Part shown: positions 1 through 12,409 of the stretch, piece by piece
Layout of the letters: every line of letters begins with the position of its first letter
How positions within the stretch are numbered: position 1 is the stretch's first letter
DNA from: Talinum fruticosum
Lineage: Eukaryota > Streptophyta > Magnoliopsida > Caryophyllales > Talinaceae
DNA length: 64,000 nt
Assembly (NCBI GenBank): GCA_021018815.1
Contig: JAITYX010000052.1
Coordinates: 4,330,501-4,394,500, forward strand
Direction of reading: 5' to 3'
Translations under genes and position numbers: made by a program
Notes under the pieces: generated by a model
What the model saw: the letters and a program-made list of their open reading frames with translations, nothing else
Database searches by the model: none
Told to the model about the DNA's origin: nothing

Positions 1-196
1 ATGTTGGTGTTTCACGTATGGTATGAGAGAGAAGATGATTTTATTTTTTAGTTCAGTTTGAATGTTTAACTATCTTCAATTTTTTATTATTCTTTTGGGT
101 TTATACAACCAAAGACTTATTCGAAAAAATATATATGTTTTTGGAGAACTTACATCGGTTAATTTGTTAACTTTACCACATTTTTTATTTTGTTTT

Positions 197-295
197 AGGG
201 TTTAGGGTTTAGGGTTAGGGTATGGGGTTTAGGATTTAGGATTAGGGTATGGGGATTAGGGTTTAGGGTTAGGGTATCGGATTTAGGGTTTAGAG
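197..295. repeat. Interstitial telomere-like (TTTAGGG) repeat
   Basis: About 100 bases made of perfect TTTAGGG units mixed with degenerate forms (TTAGGG, TATGGGG, TTTAGGA, TATCGGA). The Arabidopsis-type plant telomere unit is TTTAGGG, so this is a short decayed interstitial telomeric tract. It could come from telomere capture at a repaired break or from slippage; it is too short and impure to be a chromosome end. Confidence 0.8.
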
Positions 296-299
296 TTAT

Positions 300-478
300 A
301 ATTTATTTTCCTTGAAAATAAATTATATTCCTTCCTACCACATAAAGGAAAATAATTTTTATTTTCCTTCTACCAAACAAAGAAAAATATGGGTGGAAAA
401 TAATTTTCCTTGGAAATCATTTTCTTATGGAAAATAATTTCTTGGAAAAATATTTTCCCCCAACCAAACACACCCTTA
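300..478. mobile_element. Truncated MITE end with TTGGTTGGGGGAAAA terminus
   Basis: An AT-rich segment with several GGAAAATAATTT/AAATTATTTTCC inverted motifs ends in CCCCCAACCAAACACACCC followed by TTAA. Read on the minus strand the end is GGGTGTGTTTGGTTGGGGG, the usual style of terminal inverted repeat in plant PIF/Harbinger or hAT MITEs. I find no matching left terminus in the window, so the element is truncated or its left half has decayed. Confidence 0.4.
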
Positions 479-786
479 ATGAAAAAGTTGATCTATATGA
501 AGAAACCTTCGCTGGTCCTTAACAGGAGAGCCTATTTTAACCTACATCATCAATATGAAATTAAGAAAACTAAATTGGAGATGATTCAACTACAAGTCCA
601 TGCAGACTCCATTTAATGACATATTACAAGATAAGGAACAAAAAGAAAGACAAACATATTGTGATCTTCTTGATGATTCCATTGCTTTAGCGAAGCAGAC
701 AATCTACACTGATCTGGATTAGCCATGGGGATATGTGCTAAAAAATGTTCTTTACGATTGTCGGACAATGGAAGTTGTAAAGCTTT

Positions 787-2960
787 GTGAATTCTTTGCA
801 CTGGCCGGGACTTAGAATTGGGGATAAGGTAAGTTCAGATATGGTCCAATCCTTTCAAAATATGCAAGGGACTTGCAATACTCTCATAACTAAGATACTT
901 GAGGAATATTTTGATTTTGGCATGGTGTTGCCAGTGAATGAGCAATTAAGCTTGTGTAAGCCTTTCAATTCCGATGAAGTGAAGAAGGTTGTGTGTAGCA
1001 TTCCTAATTGTAAGTCCTCTAAGCCGGATGACAATGGTTTCTTTAAAAAATGTTGGTCCGAGGTGAGGCATTTAGTGGTTGAGGCATTTTTGGACTTCTT
1101 AAAACTGGTAAGATCTTGAACGAGGTCTATCATGCTTCTTTATTTTTGTCCCAAAGGTTGTGTCATATGAAGTAGTTAATTTTTAAACCAATTGCCTGTT
1201 GCTATGTTATCTCGCAATAGTATCTCCAACATAATTTGCCAAAGACTTAGGGGAGTGCTTAACAAGCTAGTGGACCTAATCAATGCAAATTCATACCAGG
1301 AAGGCAAATGGTTCATAGTGTGTTGTGCCAGGAAATTTTCAGGGGCTACTCTAGAAAGACATGAATGCTAGGATGCTTGATAAATATTGATATCGAGAAA
1401 GCATATGACTCCGTGGAGCATTTCCTCCAAATTTTGTAAAATGGGCGATGATATGCTTGAAAAATGCTTTGAGACAATGGATATTTTCATGGGAAAACAG
1501 GATTAAGACAAGATGATCCAATATCTTCCCTTATTGTTTGTCTAAGTTATATAGGCCTTTAATAGGTCTATCCAATGACATTCAAAGGAGCAACTTCTTA
1601 TACCATCCTAGATGCAGATCTCCAAAACTTTCTCAATTATCTTTTGTAGATGATTTAAACCTCTTGTACTCGGGCTCGGAAGAACTCGGTCGGTTGTTTG
1701 ATGACTGCCTTTAATGCTTTTGCTCAATGCTCTAGGGTTTAAATCAACCTTAAAAATACCCCAAATTGCTATAACTGGAGTAAACCAAAGGGATAAGGAG
1801 GATCTCTTATAGCTTACAAGGTTTGTAGAAGGTACGTTTAGATACCTTAGAGTTCCTATTACACTTGGTATATTATTATCATCAAACTTTCAACTCTTGA
1901 TTCAGAAAATGATCGTAAAAATTCACTATTGGAGAAGCAGAAACATATCATGTGCAGGGAGAGTAGCTTTGATAAATGATATCTTAATGGAAATTTACAC
2001 ATTTTAGACCTCAAACTTTATCTTACCTGAAGAGGTAATAAAAAAGGTAGAAGCTATCTATAGAAACTAGCTCTAGAATGTATTAGACACATATGGAAGG
2101 AGACTACTAGTGGCATGGCAGACTGTGTAAACGCAAGGCTTTTGGAGCCATAGGACTTAGAGACCTCCATAATTGGAATCAAGCAATCAAGGGTAAACAC
2201 ATATGAGACGTGGCAAATTAAAAGGATTCACTTTGGATAAGGTGGATTCATGCCCATTATCTAAAGAAAGATGCCTAGTGGAGTTATAATTCACGTACAG
2301 ATGTTTGCCAATATTTGAAGAAGCGCATATATTTTAGGGACACAGTGCAACAAGGCTATACTAGCAATAAATGACTTACAGGGAAAAAAGAGGTGTACAT
2401 TACCCATAGTGGTTAGAGATGACTCCCCTCATTCTATACTAAACCTACTTGTGTAGTAAAGTGATTTGGAATCATATCTACCTAAACATCCTTTTTTATT
2501 TTATTTTTTGTGGATTATGATTCAGGGTAGATTGTCTGTTTTGAACAAGATTTGCACATGTAACAATCATTTTCTTATGAATTGTCCTGGCTGTCAAGAA
2601 ATTGAGGAATCTCAAGATTATAATTTGTTTGAATGTAGAGTGACTACAAAAATCAGAGAAGCAATTATGTACTGGCTAAAGATACCTAGAAGCTTTTAGC
2701 ACTTGCTTAACTAACAAATATGAAAAAGATGGGCAGTATAAGGTAGTCATCAAAACTGCTATCAGTATTATGCTGTATCATGTGCGGCAGTAAAGGAATG
2801 AGATTGTATTCGACAAAGCAACTATTAACATTGCAAGAACTATAGCTACTATTAAGAACATTGTCACCAATTGATTAACACCTTTACAAATGCACAAGGG
2901 GTATAAAAATTGTATTAAAGTGGATTGGATGATGTACTGAGCAGCTTCGAGCTACAACAA
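787..2960 (+). mobile_element. Decayed L1-type LINE (reverse transcriptase plus zf-RVT)
   Basis: Scattered fragments in all three plus frames follow the order of a plant L1-like ORF2. At about 940-1120 is a pre-RT segment (frame holding FFKKCWSEVRHLVVEAFLDF). At 1245-1320 is RLRGVLNKLVDL, then an FIPGRQ-like motif after a frameshift. At about 1385 is INIDIEKAYDSVE, and at about 1640 LSFVDDLNLLYSG, the catalytic xxDD box. At about 1835-1980 are RYLRVPI and ISCAGRVALIND; at about 2140-2200 AFGAIGLRDLHNWNQAIKGK; and at about 2540-2690 a zinc-binding zf-RVT tail with CTC, NCPGCQ and NLFECR. Frameshifts and stops are numerous, so it is dead. No target duplication or poly(A) tail is visible. Confidence 0.85.
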
Positions 2961-3022
2961 ATATTGTACCCAACCTGACTTAAATGAGGAACGCAATATT
3001 TGGTAATGAAATACTCTTAATT

Positions 3023-3058
<36 letters not shown>

Positions 3059-4279
3059 CAAACTGAACGCATAATCCATTTATAAGTCTAAATTAACAAT
3101 ATGGTAAATTTAGTTTGAGAGCCAAATTAAAGAAATGGAAATTAACATACATAAATCAATTTTAAAATTATTAATTTAACAAACCAGTGTAGAAATACAA
3201 CAATTCTAACTAATATAATGATGTTTATTTAAGTTTTAGAAAATATAACAAAAATAAATAAATAAATAAATAAAGATAGTAGGACAGACGTATTAATTCT
3301 TCTTTGTATGAACACCTTTTGCTCTTTAGAATTTTGAGAATTGTTGTGAAATTTTTACAAAAGGAATTTCCTGCATAGGAGTTTATTGTAGTCGTACCCT
3401 TGAACTTTCTTCCTAGTTTCATAAACAACGTGTAAATATATTTTTATTTTCTACTAAATTGTTGAGAACATGCTCACGAATAGTTTTTTACTTGTTAAGT
3501 TATGTATTCATAAACATTAGCTAAAGTAGCCTACATGAAAAAGATAGAGGCGGATACAAAGGAGAAGAAAACGATATGTTTGTACAATGTTTAATTACTT
3601 CATCAAGGACCACTTATCTAAAACCCACATTTTCAGAAGAAAGGTCTCATGTTGGACTTAGGATACTTGCTGACTAAGTAACAATATCCTCGTATAATAA
3701 TCCCAATATATGACTAAATAAACATTAAGTCAAATATATATTAGAAAGACAAAAGAGTATGGGTAAATAAGGAATAAGTTACGCGATATAAAATAAGACA
3801 CTAATTCAATATGTATTCATAGAAATATACAATCAACACATTAATGGGTGCAACCATGTAAACAAGTAGTATACAATAATAGAAGAAAACAAATAATCAA
3901 GTAACAAACGAAATTGTATACATAACGTAACGACAAAAAATGATACTCTTTCATCTCACTCTTCTCTGTAGAGTATATAATATAATATTTTATTATCAGG
4001 TATATTTTTAAACATCAACATTATTTGAACCAAAAAACATGCATTAACATTTTATATTGAATTAAAAAATACTAATGGAGGTCATAAACCACCAAAATAT
4101 GGTAAACTTCAGATTCTCAAACCTCCAAAATATGAAGCTTCATAGAGTAGTCCCTACTTTTGACAGAGGCAGACGAATTCAAATTCTGCGATAGCTTCTC
4201 TGATTTGATCAAATTGGCTTCTCTCTCTCTCTCTCTCTCTCTCTTCTCCCTGATCAGAAGAGATCCATCATCAACCGCA
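2961..4279. other. Intergenic region and LIP5 upstream sequence
   Basis: AT-rich DNA without a recognisable gene. It holds an (AT)n microsatellite at 3028-3055 and an AAAT-rich run near 3253-3273. A TATATAA at 3974-3980 lies about 300 bases before the LIP5 start and could be its TATA box, but I have no second line of evidence. The last part is the CT-rich LIP5 leader. Confidence 0.5.
4220..4244 (+). repeat. (CT)12 in the LIP5 5' leader
   Basis: A pure CT dinucleotide run 35 bases upstream of the LIP5 start codon. CT-rich 5' untranslated leaders are common in plant genes. It is also a likely polymorphic microsatellite. Confidence 0.85.
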
Positions 4280-7200
4280 ATGATGCCGGGCGACAGCGAA
4301 CCTGCGAAGATGTTGCTTCCTTATCTTCAACGCGCCGACGAGCTCCAAAAGCACGAACCCCTCGTCGCTTACTACTGTATTGTCTCTCTGTCTCTCTTTG
4401 TCTCTTATCAACCTAATTGATTTCGTCATTACTTGCAATCCCTAATTTTGCTATTCTGATCGTTTTGCGGTGTTTGGTTTGGTGAATTCGGTATAGGTCG
4501 ATTGTATGCTATGGAACGAGGGTTGAAGATTCCTCAGAACGAGCGTACCAAGACAACGAGCTCCATCCTTATCTCTCTCATGAATCAGCTTGAAAAGGTG
4601 CGAATTTTATCAATTGCCTCCATTTAACTCTAAAAACATTTTCAATTTTAGGGTTTGACAAATTAATTACTTTCACTGTGTGATTAGTATCGTTGTGATT
4701 TGAGGGTTTCATTACTCGTAGACTCCTGGGTTAGAGAGGGCTTCGTCCCCTCCTACGCCCCCCATCAGTAGTCGAACTAGCATTGCCCACACAGAAGGCG
4801 AGTTGGATGCCTCTGGACCATTCTTGTGATAGTTAAGAAGCTCAATAACTTTGATAAGAGTTGTGTTGTTTATCTCAATAAATATGTTTCCAAGGCCATG
4901 TTATGCTTCTCCAGTGGTTCGCAGACGTCTTGCTGAGGGTCTTGCACCTCTATCCGGGGTTTGGATTTGAAACATACTTGTGGAAGATCATATGTAGCCA
5001 AAAACTGCTGCCCTTTGAAGAGTGGAAGCTCCTCTCGTGAGGCATGGCTGAATGGGGTTGTATATGCCACCTTACTGAATTATGATTGAAATTACCGTTC
5101 TTGCTAAACATGTCATTGTGAAAGAGAGGAGAAAATGCGTTTAAGTTTTGTGGCTATGCAGCGAATTTGATGCAAATAGCACTGAGGGATAAGCTTGAGA
5201 TGTGAATTAAGCACCTAGGGGGCAACGTTTCTTGCTTGGTCCTGCTAAGATGACATAACTTTTACTAACTTAACTATTTCTTCTTGATAATTCATCATCG
5301 CTGAAGATTTTGACTGAATTGCATCAAAAGTTTCTCTGCAAAAAGGTATTTGGGGTTTGTTTGAGCTAGACCCACTTACTGTGCTATTTGTAGTGTAATG
5401 ATTTTGGGCTTCTCTGGATTGAATCATATTGAATAGTGTGATACTGTTCATCCAATTGCATTTGAGTCTAATACTATGTAATACATCTCTCTAGACCAAT
5501 GCAGTTTGATGTCTCAACACATGCCAAAGGATATTGGGAAAAACCATGGGAAGAGATTGGCAGCGAGAGAACCCCATACAATCCTGTTCTTGATGCAGTG
5601 AAAACTTCACTAGCTTGCTGCTAGGGTTTCCCCATCCCCTCAAAAGAAAGGAAGTAACTCATTTTGTGGGATAAAGACCAGGCCTTAAGGCGGTGGTAGT
5701 TCCTGCTGCTAATTTGTGTCCAGAAGTAGCATGCATACAAAGCTATGCTTTGAGACGGCTACAGAAAAATGAGAAGCTCCTACAGGACTACAACAAGAAC
5801 TGAAAAATGCTAGTTAACAGTTGCTCGGCAAGCAGGCTCCATGCAAACAGAATACTCAGTAGTGTTTCTTCGATATTGTCTGAAATTCCTTTCTTCCTGC
5901 AGCTTATTAGTAGTGGCACAAAATGTTGCTGTAAATATGCCTCTGGAAAATCTACCTTTGTCTTTAGATGCAAACCACTTATTCTCATGTAAAATTCCCA
6001 GTGTCTATTAGGCAACGCCAACTACCCAATCCAAGCAGGTCATGAACTCATGACACACAGCTTTGAAGCAGCTGCCTTTTTTTGTTGATTTCTGCCGCTG
6101 TGCACTAATTAGCTGCTCTCTTTTCCAAATTAGCTCCCACCATCACTCATTAGTCAGTTGCTCTAGCATTAATTTGCGTAAATCTGAGTTCCTTGATGCA
6201 GTAAATCATAGCTCATTGTCTCTGAACAGAGTTATACACTTGCAGTCTCCCGAAAGACCTCAACATTTCCAACTGAGGAGAGTTCTTCGAAATTCAGTTT
6301 CCCCATTAGGAAGGTTTTATGAAATGCTTTCAACTCCATGGAATATTTTTCTGCCAAAATTCATCCAAAAAAGGAAAGAATGACATAAAAAAAAAAATTA
6401 AAGATGAAAAAATGGAAAGTTTTCTGCCAAAATAGGACTACATCTTTTGCTAATTAGTGCAAGGCTGCAAGGGCCTGTACACATTGGCAGATCTATGCTG
6501 CCCGGGACACCCAATATTTTTTTTGCTAACCAGTGTAAGAGTTGATGCACATTGGTGGATCTATGTTGAATTGTTAACTTATATTTTTTAAAATTCTGTT
6601 TGAAAAGGGCACCTGGAAAATTTCATAGTGTTCATGAAATTCTTTGAAATTCAAAATGGGTCACCCTTACACGAAATGTCCAAAGGGGAGATCATCTTTC
6701 ACAAAACCAGTAGCTCCCAGAATGGTTTTCTGATCATCTGTGAAAACCCATCCAAAATATGTCTGCAGCATGTGCTCTTAATTTGATATATGGGCAAACT
6801 ACAATAGCAAACAGTGGATTGTCATAATAGAAACAAAAAGGCTCCTCTCTCACAATAAGTGATTGATAATCTAGAAATTTCAAACTGTTAATGTCAACTC
6901 TCTGGCGCGTAGGATAGAAGAAACCCAGCCAAGGTTATTTAGCATTTTCCTTGTATTTTCTTTTATAAGGAAAATAAGATCTCTGCATGCTTGATGGGAC
7001 ATGTAATTTCCTCACATTGTAGAGATAATCGACCTAGATTCTGAGTTAATTTTGATTATGCATAGATGAATTGATGAAGTGATTTGGCTCAGCAACATAT
7101 TGCATAGGCTTATTTTGTTGGTGTCTGTTAGTTCAATTGGTAAAGCCTTTAGGAGTTGTTACAAGATATTTGGGTTGAAATTTTGCCTACATCAGCCTTT

Positions 7201-8802
7201 TTGCTTCATTTGCACAATTTTTTTTCCCTGTATAGTCTTATTTTGTGTCAACTCGAGTGCTCTATGGATATGTAATTGGTTAGGATCTTCTTGCAGGTTA
7301 CTCCAACTTGGATACTGAATTACTAACCTGCATATTGACTCTAGGCACTAATAAGGTTCATTAAGATCTTAGTTGAGCTATTTTCTAAAATATTTTTTTA
7401 ACTGACTTAAAATAGTCATATATTATTAGCGATGGCAATGGGACATTCCTCTTTTAACCCCATCCTGACCTAATTATTAACCATGACTCCCAAATCCATA
7501 CAAATCTATTTAAATTAAACCAAATCCACCTCGTTAGAGGTAGGTCAGGGTGGGTACCTATGGGTTCGAGTTCAATTGTCCTCCCAAATTATGATAGACT
7601 AGTTAATAGAAATTATTTACAATTTTAAAAAAATTAAAATTAAAAAAGTAACTGAAATAGGGTTTTCAAAGGTATTTAGTGTAATTTTGTTAAAGTTATA
7701 AGGACAACATGGTAATCTTAGATATTAATCATACAAATATCTTCCAAAAAGTTATTCTAAATATCTTTCTACAAAAGAGTTTTTTAGATATAAAAAGCTC
7801 TTCCAAAATTCTCTTCATCAAACAGCTCAATTAGTTTGTTAACTAAAGTCGGACAGCTAATTGGTTCAAAAAGAGCTTTTTGCGGCCAAAAGCTTTGCCA
7901 AAAACCTCAAAAAATAAATAGTTTTGTCATATAAATTTTAAATATATTATTAAAAATGAAATCAAGTTAATAGTAAATAAAAATATTTTCGTAACTCCAG
8001 TTGGGTAAAGATATAAATGTACTTTATATATCACATAATAATGAGAATATGCAATATTATAATTGTAATATTTAAATAGATAGTGAAATTGAGCTATAAG
8101 CATAAATGAAATTTTACCTAACTTTGTTAGAAACAACTAATTTTACCAAATACATTTTCAACAAACAAGTTAAGTCAAACAACTAATACAAACAAGACAG
8201 GGCCATAATATAATAAGATATTTCGAGACAACTAGTTGATTTTATGTTCCTAATGATAATTATCTTAGTAAAGTAATATAATTCTAAGATGAGGTACTTC
8301 TCAAAAATTAAATTATGAGTTTGTATTTGCATAATTTATAGCTAATCTTAATTCAAAAACAAGAAATTTTCTAATAAAGTAATGAAAGTGATTTATCTGA
8401 AATTAAATTATTAGCTCAGCTTGTTTTGTTTAAGCAATTTAACACCGTTCAATATATTCAACATCACTTAATAATCTAATTCTGTTATTGAAATTATCTA
8501 ATTATATTTTTTGTAATTAGAATAAATTATTAAAAGTACATGATTCTTTAGTTATGCTGGGATCACTATTCAAATAATTGACTTAGGTTTTTTTAATAGT
8601 TAGCATAAATTTAGTTAATAATGTAAATGTGGATATTGCTATATTATTTTGAGTATTATATTATTTTCAAAAATATCAAAAATATAAAGTACTAACAAAA
8701 ATTTAGTAGAAATATTAACAAAAATTAGTAAAGTTGCACTAAATCAATGTATGAATGAAATAATGGAAGACATTTTTGCAATCTTATGTAAGAAAAATTC
8801 AT

Positions 8803-8853
<51 letters not shown>

Positions 8854-11800
8854 TTTTTTCCCCTTCTCATCGGATTCCTAGTAATTATAATCTGCAAATA
8901 ACCCGTATTTCCTGAACATTAGAAAAGATCCTCATTTAAAAACATAAAATAAAACTCTCAACTGTTGGTTAGTTAATGCCGTTAATGTGATTTAGGTGCT
9001 TGAACAAATGTTAAAAAATGACTTAGGTCCTTAAGGGTCTGTTTGGGAGGGATTCTGTCAGGGCGGTAAGAATAAATAAGAGTAAGGATATGTAAATTGG
9101 AGTGAATAACAAACTCATGTTACTTGTTAGTGAGTTTTATGGGAGAATAAAGAAGAGTAGTTGAAAGAATTGATATATGTGCCCTCACCAGATAGATGAA
9201 AATATATTATAAATAGGTTTATCGGGCCAAATATGTAAACTACCCTTCGGTACTCCTTACAGCCCAAATTGGAGAGAAAGGAAACGGAGAGTAGAGGGGG
9301 AGTAAAGGGGAGTAAGAGCAACTCCTCACTCTATTTTTGCTCCAAGTCATGGGAAGTCGAAGTACTTAGTCCACCTTACTCCTCTTTACTCTCTACCATT
9401 CATCCAAACAGACACAAGGAATGTCATTGGACATGTAAAACAAAGTTTGAGGTCCTTCTTGGGCCTTTTACATTTTTTTAAGTTCAGTTTTTGTACTACG
9501 TAATATTATACCAGATATTTATGTGCAAAATTAGATTATTGAAAATATAACATTCCAATTATTAAGCATTTTAACAAAAATAATAGGCGTTGCATACACG
9601 ATGCAGGGACCATTGCCTTCGCATCAGCTTTTGGGACCCTTTGTGGCTTGTTGCACTATTTTCCTTTTAAAAATAATAGGTTTGAAACCATTTGCTAGTG
9701 AGCTTTTGCTGTAGTTCATGAGGATCACATGTTATCTCTAAGCCCTTAAATATCATATTATCGGCCTAGTGCCTCTCCCGCCGTAAACGTAAAGGTTATT
9801 TTCATCAGCTTTTGGCTGTGAAGGTGCCAGATTGGGTGGTAACTGGTAGCTTGATGAGTAGAGGACAGTTAACTTTGATGTCTGATGTAGTAAAATGGGT
9901 GGAAAATACACTTCCCTTTGTTTCATAATATCTTAGAAGAATATCATTAGTTCATCTTTGCTCTGATGTTGGCTTCCGCTGATGTCTATCTTTATTTTTG
10001 CAGGATAGAAAAACATTGAAGTTGGCACCTGATGATCACTTGCATTTGGAAGGATTTGCTTTAAATGTGTTTGCAAAGGCGGACAAGCAAGATCGAGCTG
10101 GGCGAGCAGACCTGTATGATAATGTTTCTGTTTTCTTTTTCTTTTTTTCTTTTTCTTATTTTATTTTAATGGAGCAGAGTAGGTTTCTTGAGTGCCCATG
10201 ATTTTTAGTGCTTTTCTCTCTGAGATGTACTAAATTGTTCGTTTCTTAGTATAATATGAGCTGCCACCCGTGAATATAAGATGTACTAAATCATGATATG
10301 AACTTGTTAAAAAGGATCCGTGAATCTTTTCTTAGGATAATATGAACTTGTTAAAAAACTGTATACCATAAATCATAAATATTTTATTTCCTTCTCTAGC
10401 CACCCACATCACAGTCATGAATCCATTCAATTTTCTCTATATCATGCACATTTTATAAGAAAAGTCTGCATAACTCTGCTGTTTGAACTCAGGGTCCTCA
10501 CAAGGGGGAGAGGGGAGGGGATCTATGGATCAAGCTATTAGTTTACTAGTACTTTAGTTTATGGTCCAATGCTGATGTCCTGAATTGTTTTAGGAATACT
10601 GCGAAAACCTTTTATGCTGCAAGCATCTTTTTGAGATCCTTAATCAATTTGGAGAGCTTGCACCAGATGTAAGTTTCTGATTTCTTGTTCAAAATTTGTA
10701 CTAGTATTTTGCCGGTGGCCGTTTCTTGTTGCCACTGCTGTTCAATATCATTATAGTTGCACTCTCTAATGTTCAAGTATTGTTTATTTGCTTCACACAT
10801 TTGTGTTCCATTAAACAGCTCGAGCAGAAGCAGAAATATGCAGCATGGAAAGCTGCTGATATAAGGAAGGCTATAAAAGAAGGAAGGAAGCCTGTTCCCG
10901 GCCCACCCGGTGGGGAAACAGATTTATCTTCTCCGTCAAGTACTTCTGGTGGATATGTAAGATCCTAACTTGGTCATCTGCTATCTTATTGATGCTTAGC
11001 TATTTGTTGCAGTGCGCACTTATTCTGGTTGTTCCTCATAACAAGTTCAGGTTTAAACGTGGTCCTTCAGTGTCTGCATTTTAAATGAAGTATAAACTGT
11101 GATGAGCTTATGAGTTTCTCAAAATTGACCCTTAAAAAAAAACCTGTGTCTTGACATGCTGTTGAAAAAGGCAACCCCTATTCCCCTCCCCAAAAAAAAA
11201 AAAAAAGAAAAAAGAAAAAAAGATTCTGCCTCAACAGGAACTGTTCCTTTATAGTCACTTCTGCAGAATCTAATGTCACAAATCTTGTGAATCTTGATCT
11301 CTCACCAACAGATCTCATCGATGGCAGGCCTGAGATGCCACTTTAGCTATGAGCTTTATGTGGGAACTAATGCCCTATTGGTGTTAGTAAAGTTTTGCAT
11401 GCAATTTTTGTATAGATGCAATTTGCTGTGTTGAAATAGTTTATAATCATATGTACCATTTCAAATGAGAAATTTTTATGAGAAATTCAGAATTGACGGA
11501 GGGTGATCATGAAAAAATTTGGGTGTGGATACATGGCCACTTGTATAGAGAGCAGCATAGTTTCAAGATTTAAATCGCACGTCTATTCTTCTGCCACTTA
11601 TAGGCATGTTGATATCTTGTTGAAGCTGAAGAATTTAGATCAAATTCTTAAGGCACTATGTTTTGCAGGATGTTGAACCAAGGAATACAGGTCATGATGT
11701 CACTTCAGGGCCTGATCATGATCCAATGTCTTCTCAATTTCATGATGGTTTAGGGAGACAAAATTCCACCAACGTTCCACCAGCACCTCCTTCTACCAAT

Positions 11801-12409
11801 ACATTACCATCACCACCACCAGCACCTCCTTCATTCCCTAGTGGTGATTACACTTCCCATACAACTGATTATTTTCCTCAAGATTACCAACCTGGTCAAC
11901 CTTCTGGAAGGCCAGAGAACCCCTCTTACCCTCAGCCCTACCACACACAATCTTATCCGCAAGAACCTCAACACCCACCCCACATTCCACAAAACTATCC
12001 TTCCCAGGACATTCCGCCATCCTATGCTTATCCTAACTTTCAGTCATATCCAAGCTTTTCAGATAGCAGCCTTCCTGCCGCCCCAACACATTACCCATCG
12101 TATCATCAAGGTTCTGATGCTTCATACTCTCATCACACTGTCCCATCAGTCACAAGCTACTCATCAGCTCCCGAGTACAACTCAAGCAACACAAATGGGA
12201 ATGCATCACATGCCGGACATGCCCGAACCACCTCTGTTCAAGCATACCATTATGACAGCAACTACCAGGTCCCGCCTGAGAAGATTGCTGATGCGCAGAA
12301 GGCGGCAAGATTTGCAGTGGGTGCACTGGCATTTGATGAAGTGCCTGTTGCAGTTGAACACCTCAAGAAAGCACTCGAGTTACTCACAAACCCGTCTGCC
12401 GGTCAGTAG
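4280..12409 (+). CDS. LIP5: LIP5/VTA1, VPS4 (SKD1) activator of the ESCRT pathway
   Basis: Six exons: 4280-4376, 4497-4597, 10004-10113, 10594-10668, 10819-10956 and 11669-12409, all with GT-AG borders. The start is the first of two tandem ATGs. After allowing for one missing base in exon 4 the product is 420 residues, close to Arabidopsis LIP5. Residues 1 to about 160 form the N-terminal Vta1 (tandem MIT-like) domain with LLPYLQRADELQKHEPLVAY, RLYAMERGLKIP and AAWKAADIRKAIKEGRKP. Residues from about 175 to 370 are a low-complexity linker rich in Pro, Ser, Tyr and His. The last 45 residues are the Vta1 C-terminal domain (AARFAVGALAFDEVPVAVEH), which in the family dimerises and binds VPS4/SKD1. 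LIP5 stimulates the VPS4 ATPase that recycles ESCRT-III during multivesicular body formation. Oddity: exon 4 has T5 at 10628-10632 where the frame needs T6; read literally, translation stops at 10862-10864. Confidence 0.95.
4717..5220 (+). pseudogene. Unassigned coding-like island inside LIP5 intron 2
   Basis: GC content rises and stretches read like protein. From 4720 there are 35 sense codons to a TGA, including SSPPTPPISSRTS and HTEGELDASGPF. After 4990, in another frame, comes KSGSSSREAWLNGVVYATL, then ITVLAKHVIVKERRKC at about 5090. Frames change and stops intervene. This could be a decayed retrocopy, a gene fragment captured by a transposon, or an alternative terminal exon of LIP5. I do not recognise the parent gene. 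Confidence 0.3.
6445..6568. repeat. Imperfect direct repeat, about 56 bases, two copies
   Basis: Copies at 6445-6500 and 6521-6568 share TTTTGCTAA, then CAGTGTAAG-like and CACATTGGCAGATCTATG-like blocks, with substitutions and a short gap. The spacer contains a poly(T) run. Origin unknown. Confidence 0.6.
7427..7590. mobile_element. hAT-type MITE relic
   Basis: It begins TAGCGATGGCAATGGG, one base away from the TAGGGATGGCAATGGG-type terminus of hAT elements such as the one at 32676-33361. A GGTAGGTCAGGGTGGGTACC-like inner segment follows. No matching right terminus or 8-bp duplication is clear, so this is a fragment. Confidence 0.4.
8805..8848. repeat. (AT)22 microsatellite
   Basis: A pure 44-base AT dinucleotide run in LIP5 intron 2. 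Likely length-polymorphic. Confidence 0.95.
9035..9416. mobile_element. MITE with GGGTCTGTTTGG termini
   Basis: The left end GGGTCTGTTTGGGAGGG is matched on the minus strand at the right end by GTGTCTGTTTGGATG, giving a short imperfect terminal inverted repeat about 380 bases apart. GTCTGTTTGG-type ends are typical of plant PIF/Harbinger-like and hAT-like MITEs. The target duplication is not clear (AAG is possible), so the superfamily is not assigned. It lies in LIP5 intron 2. Confidence 0.5.

Larger units (their letters stand above)
4598..10003 (+). other. LIP5 intron 2, 5.4 kb, repeat-loaded
   Basis: This intron interrupts the Vta1 domain between residues 66 and 67 and makes up two thirds of the gene. 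It carries a coding-like island (4717-5220), a 56-base imperfect direct repeat (6445-6568), a hAT-type relic (7427-7590), an (AT)22 tract and a MITE at about 9035-9416. Open frames at 6063-6383 and 7079-7318 match nothing I know, and I treat them as chance. The rest is AT-rich with no visible signal. Confidence 0.8.

Noticed and set aside
6063..6383. 106-codon frame in LIP5 intron 2
   Set aside because: No motif, lies in a long intron, and no acceptor/donor pair would join it in frame with LIP5.
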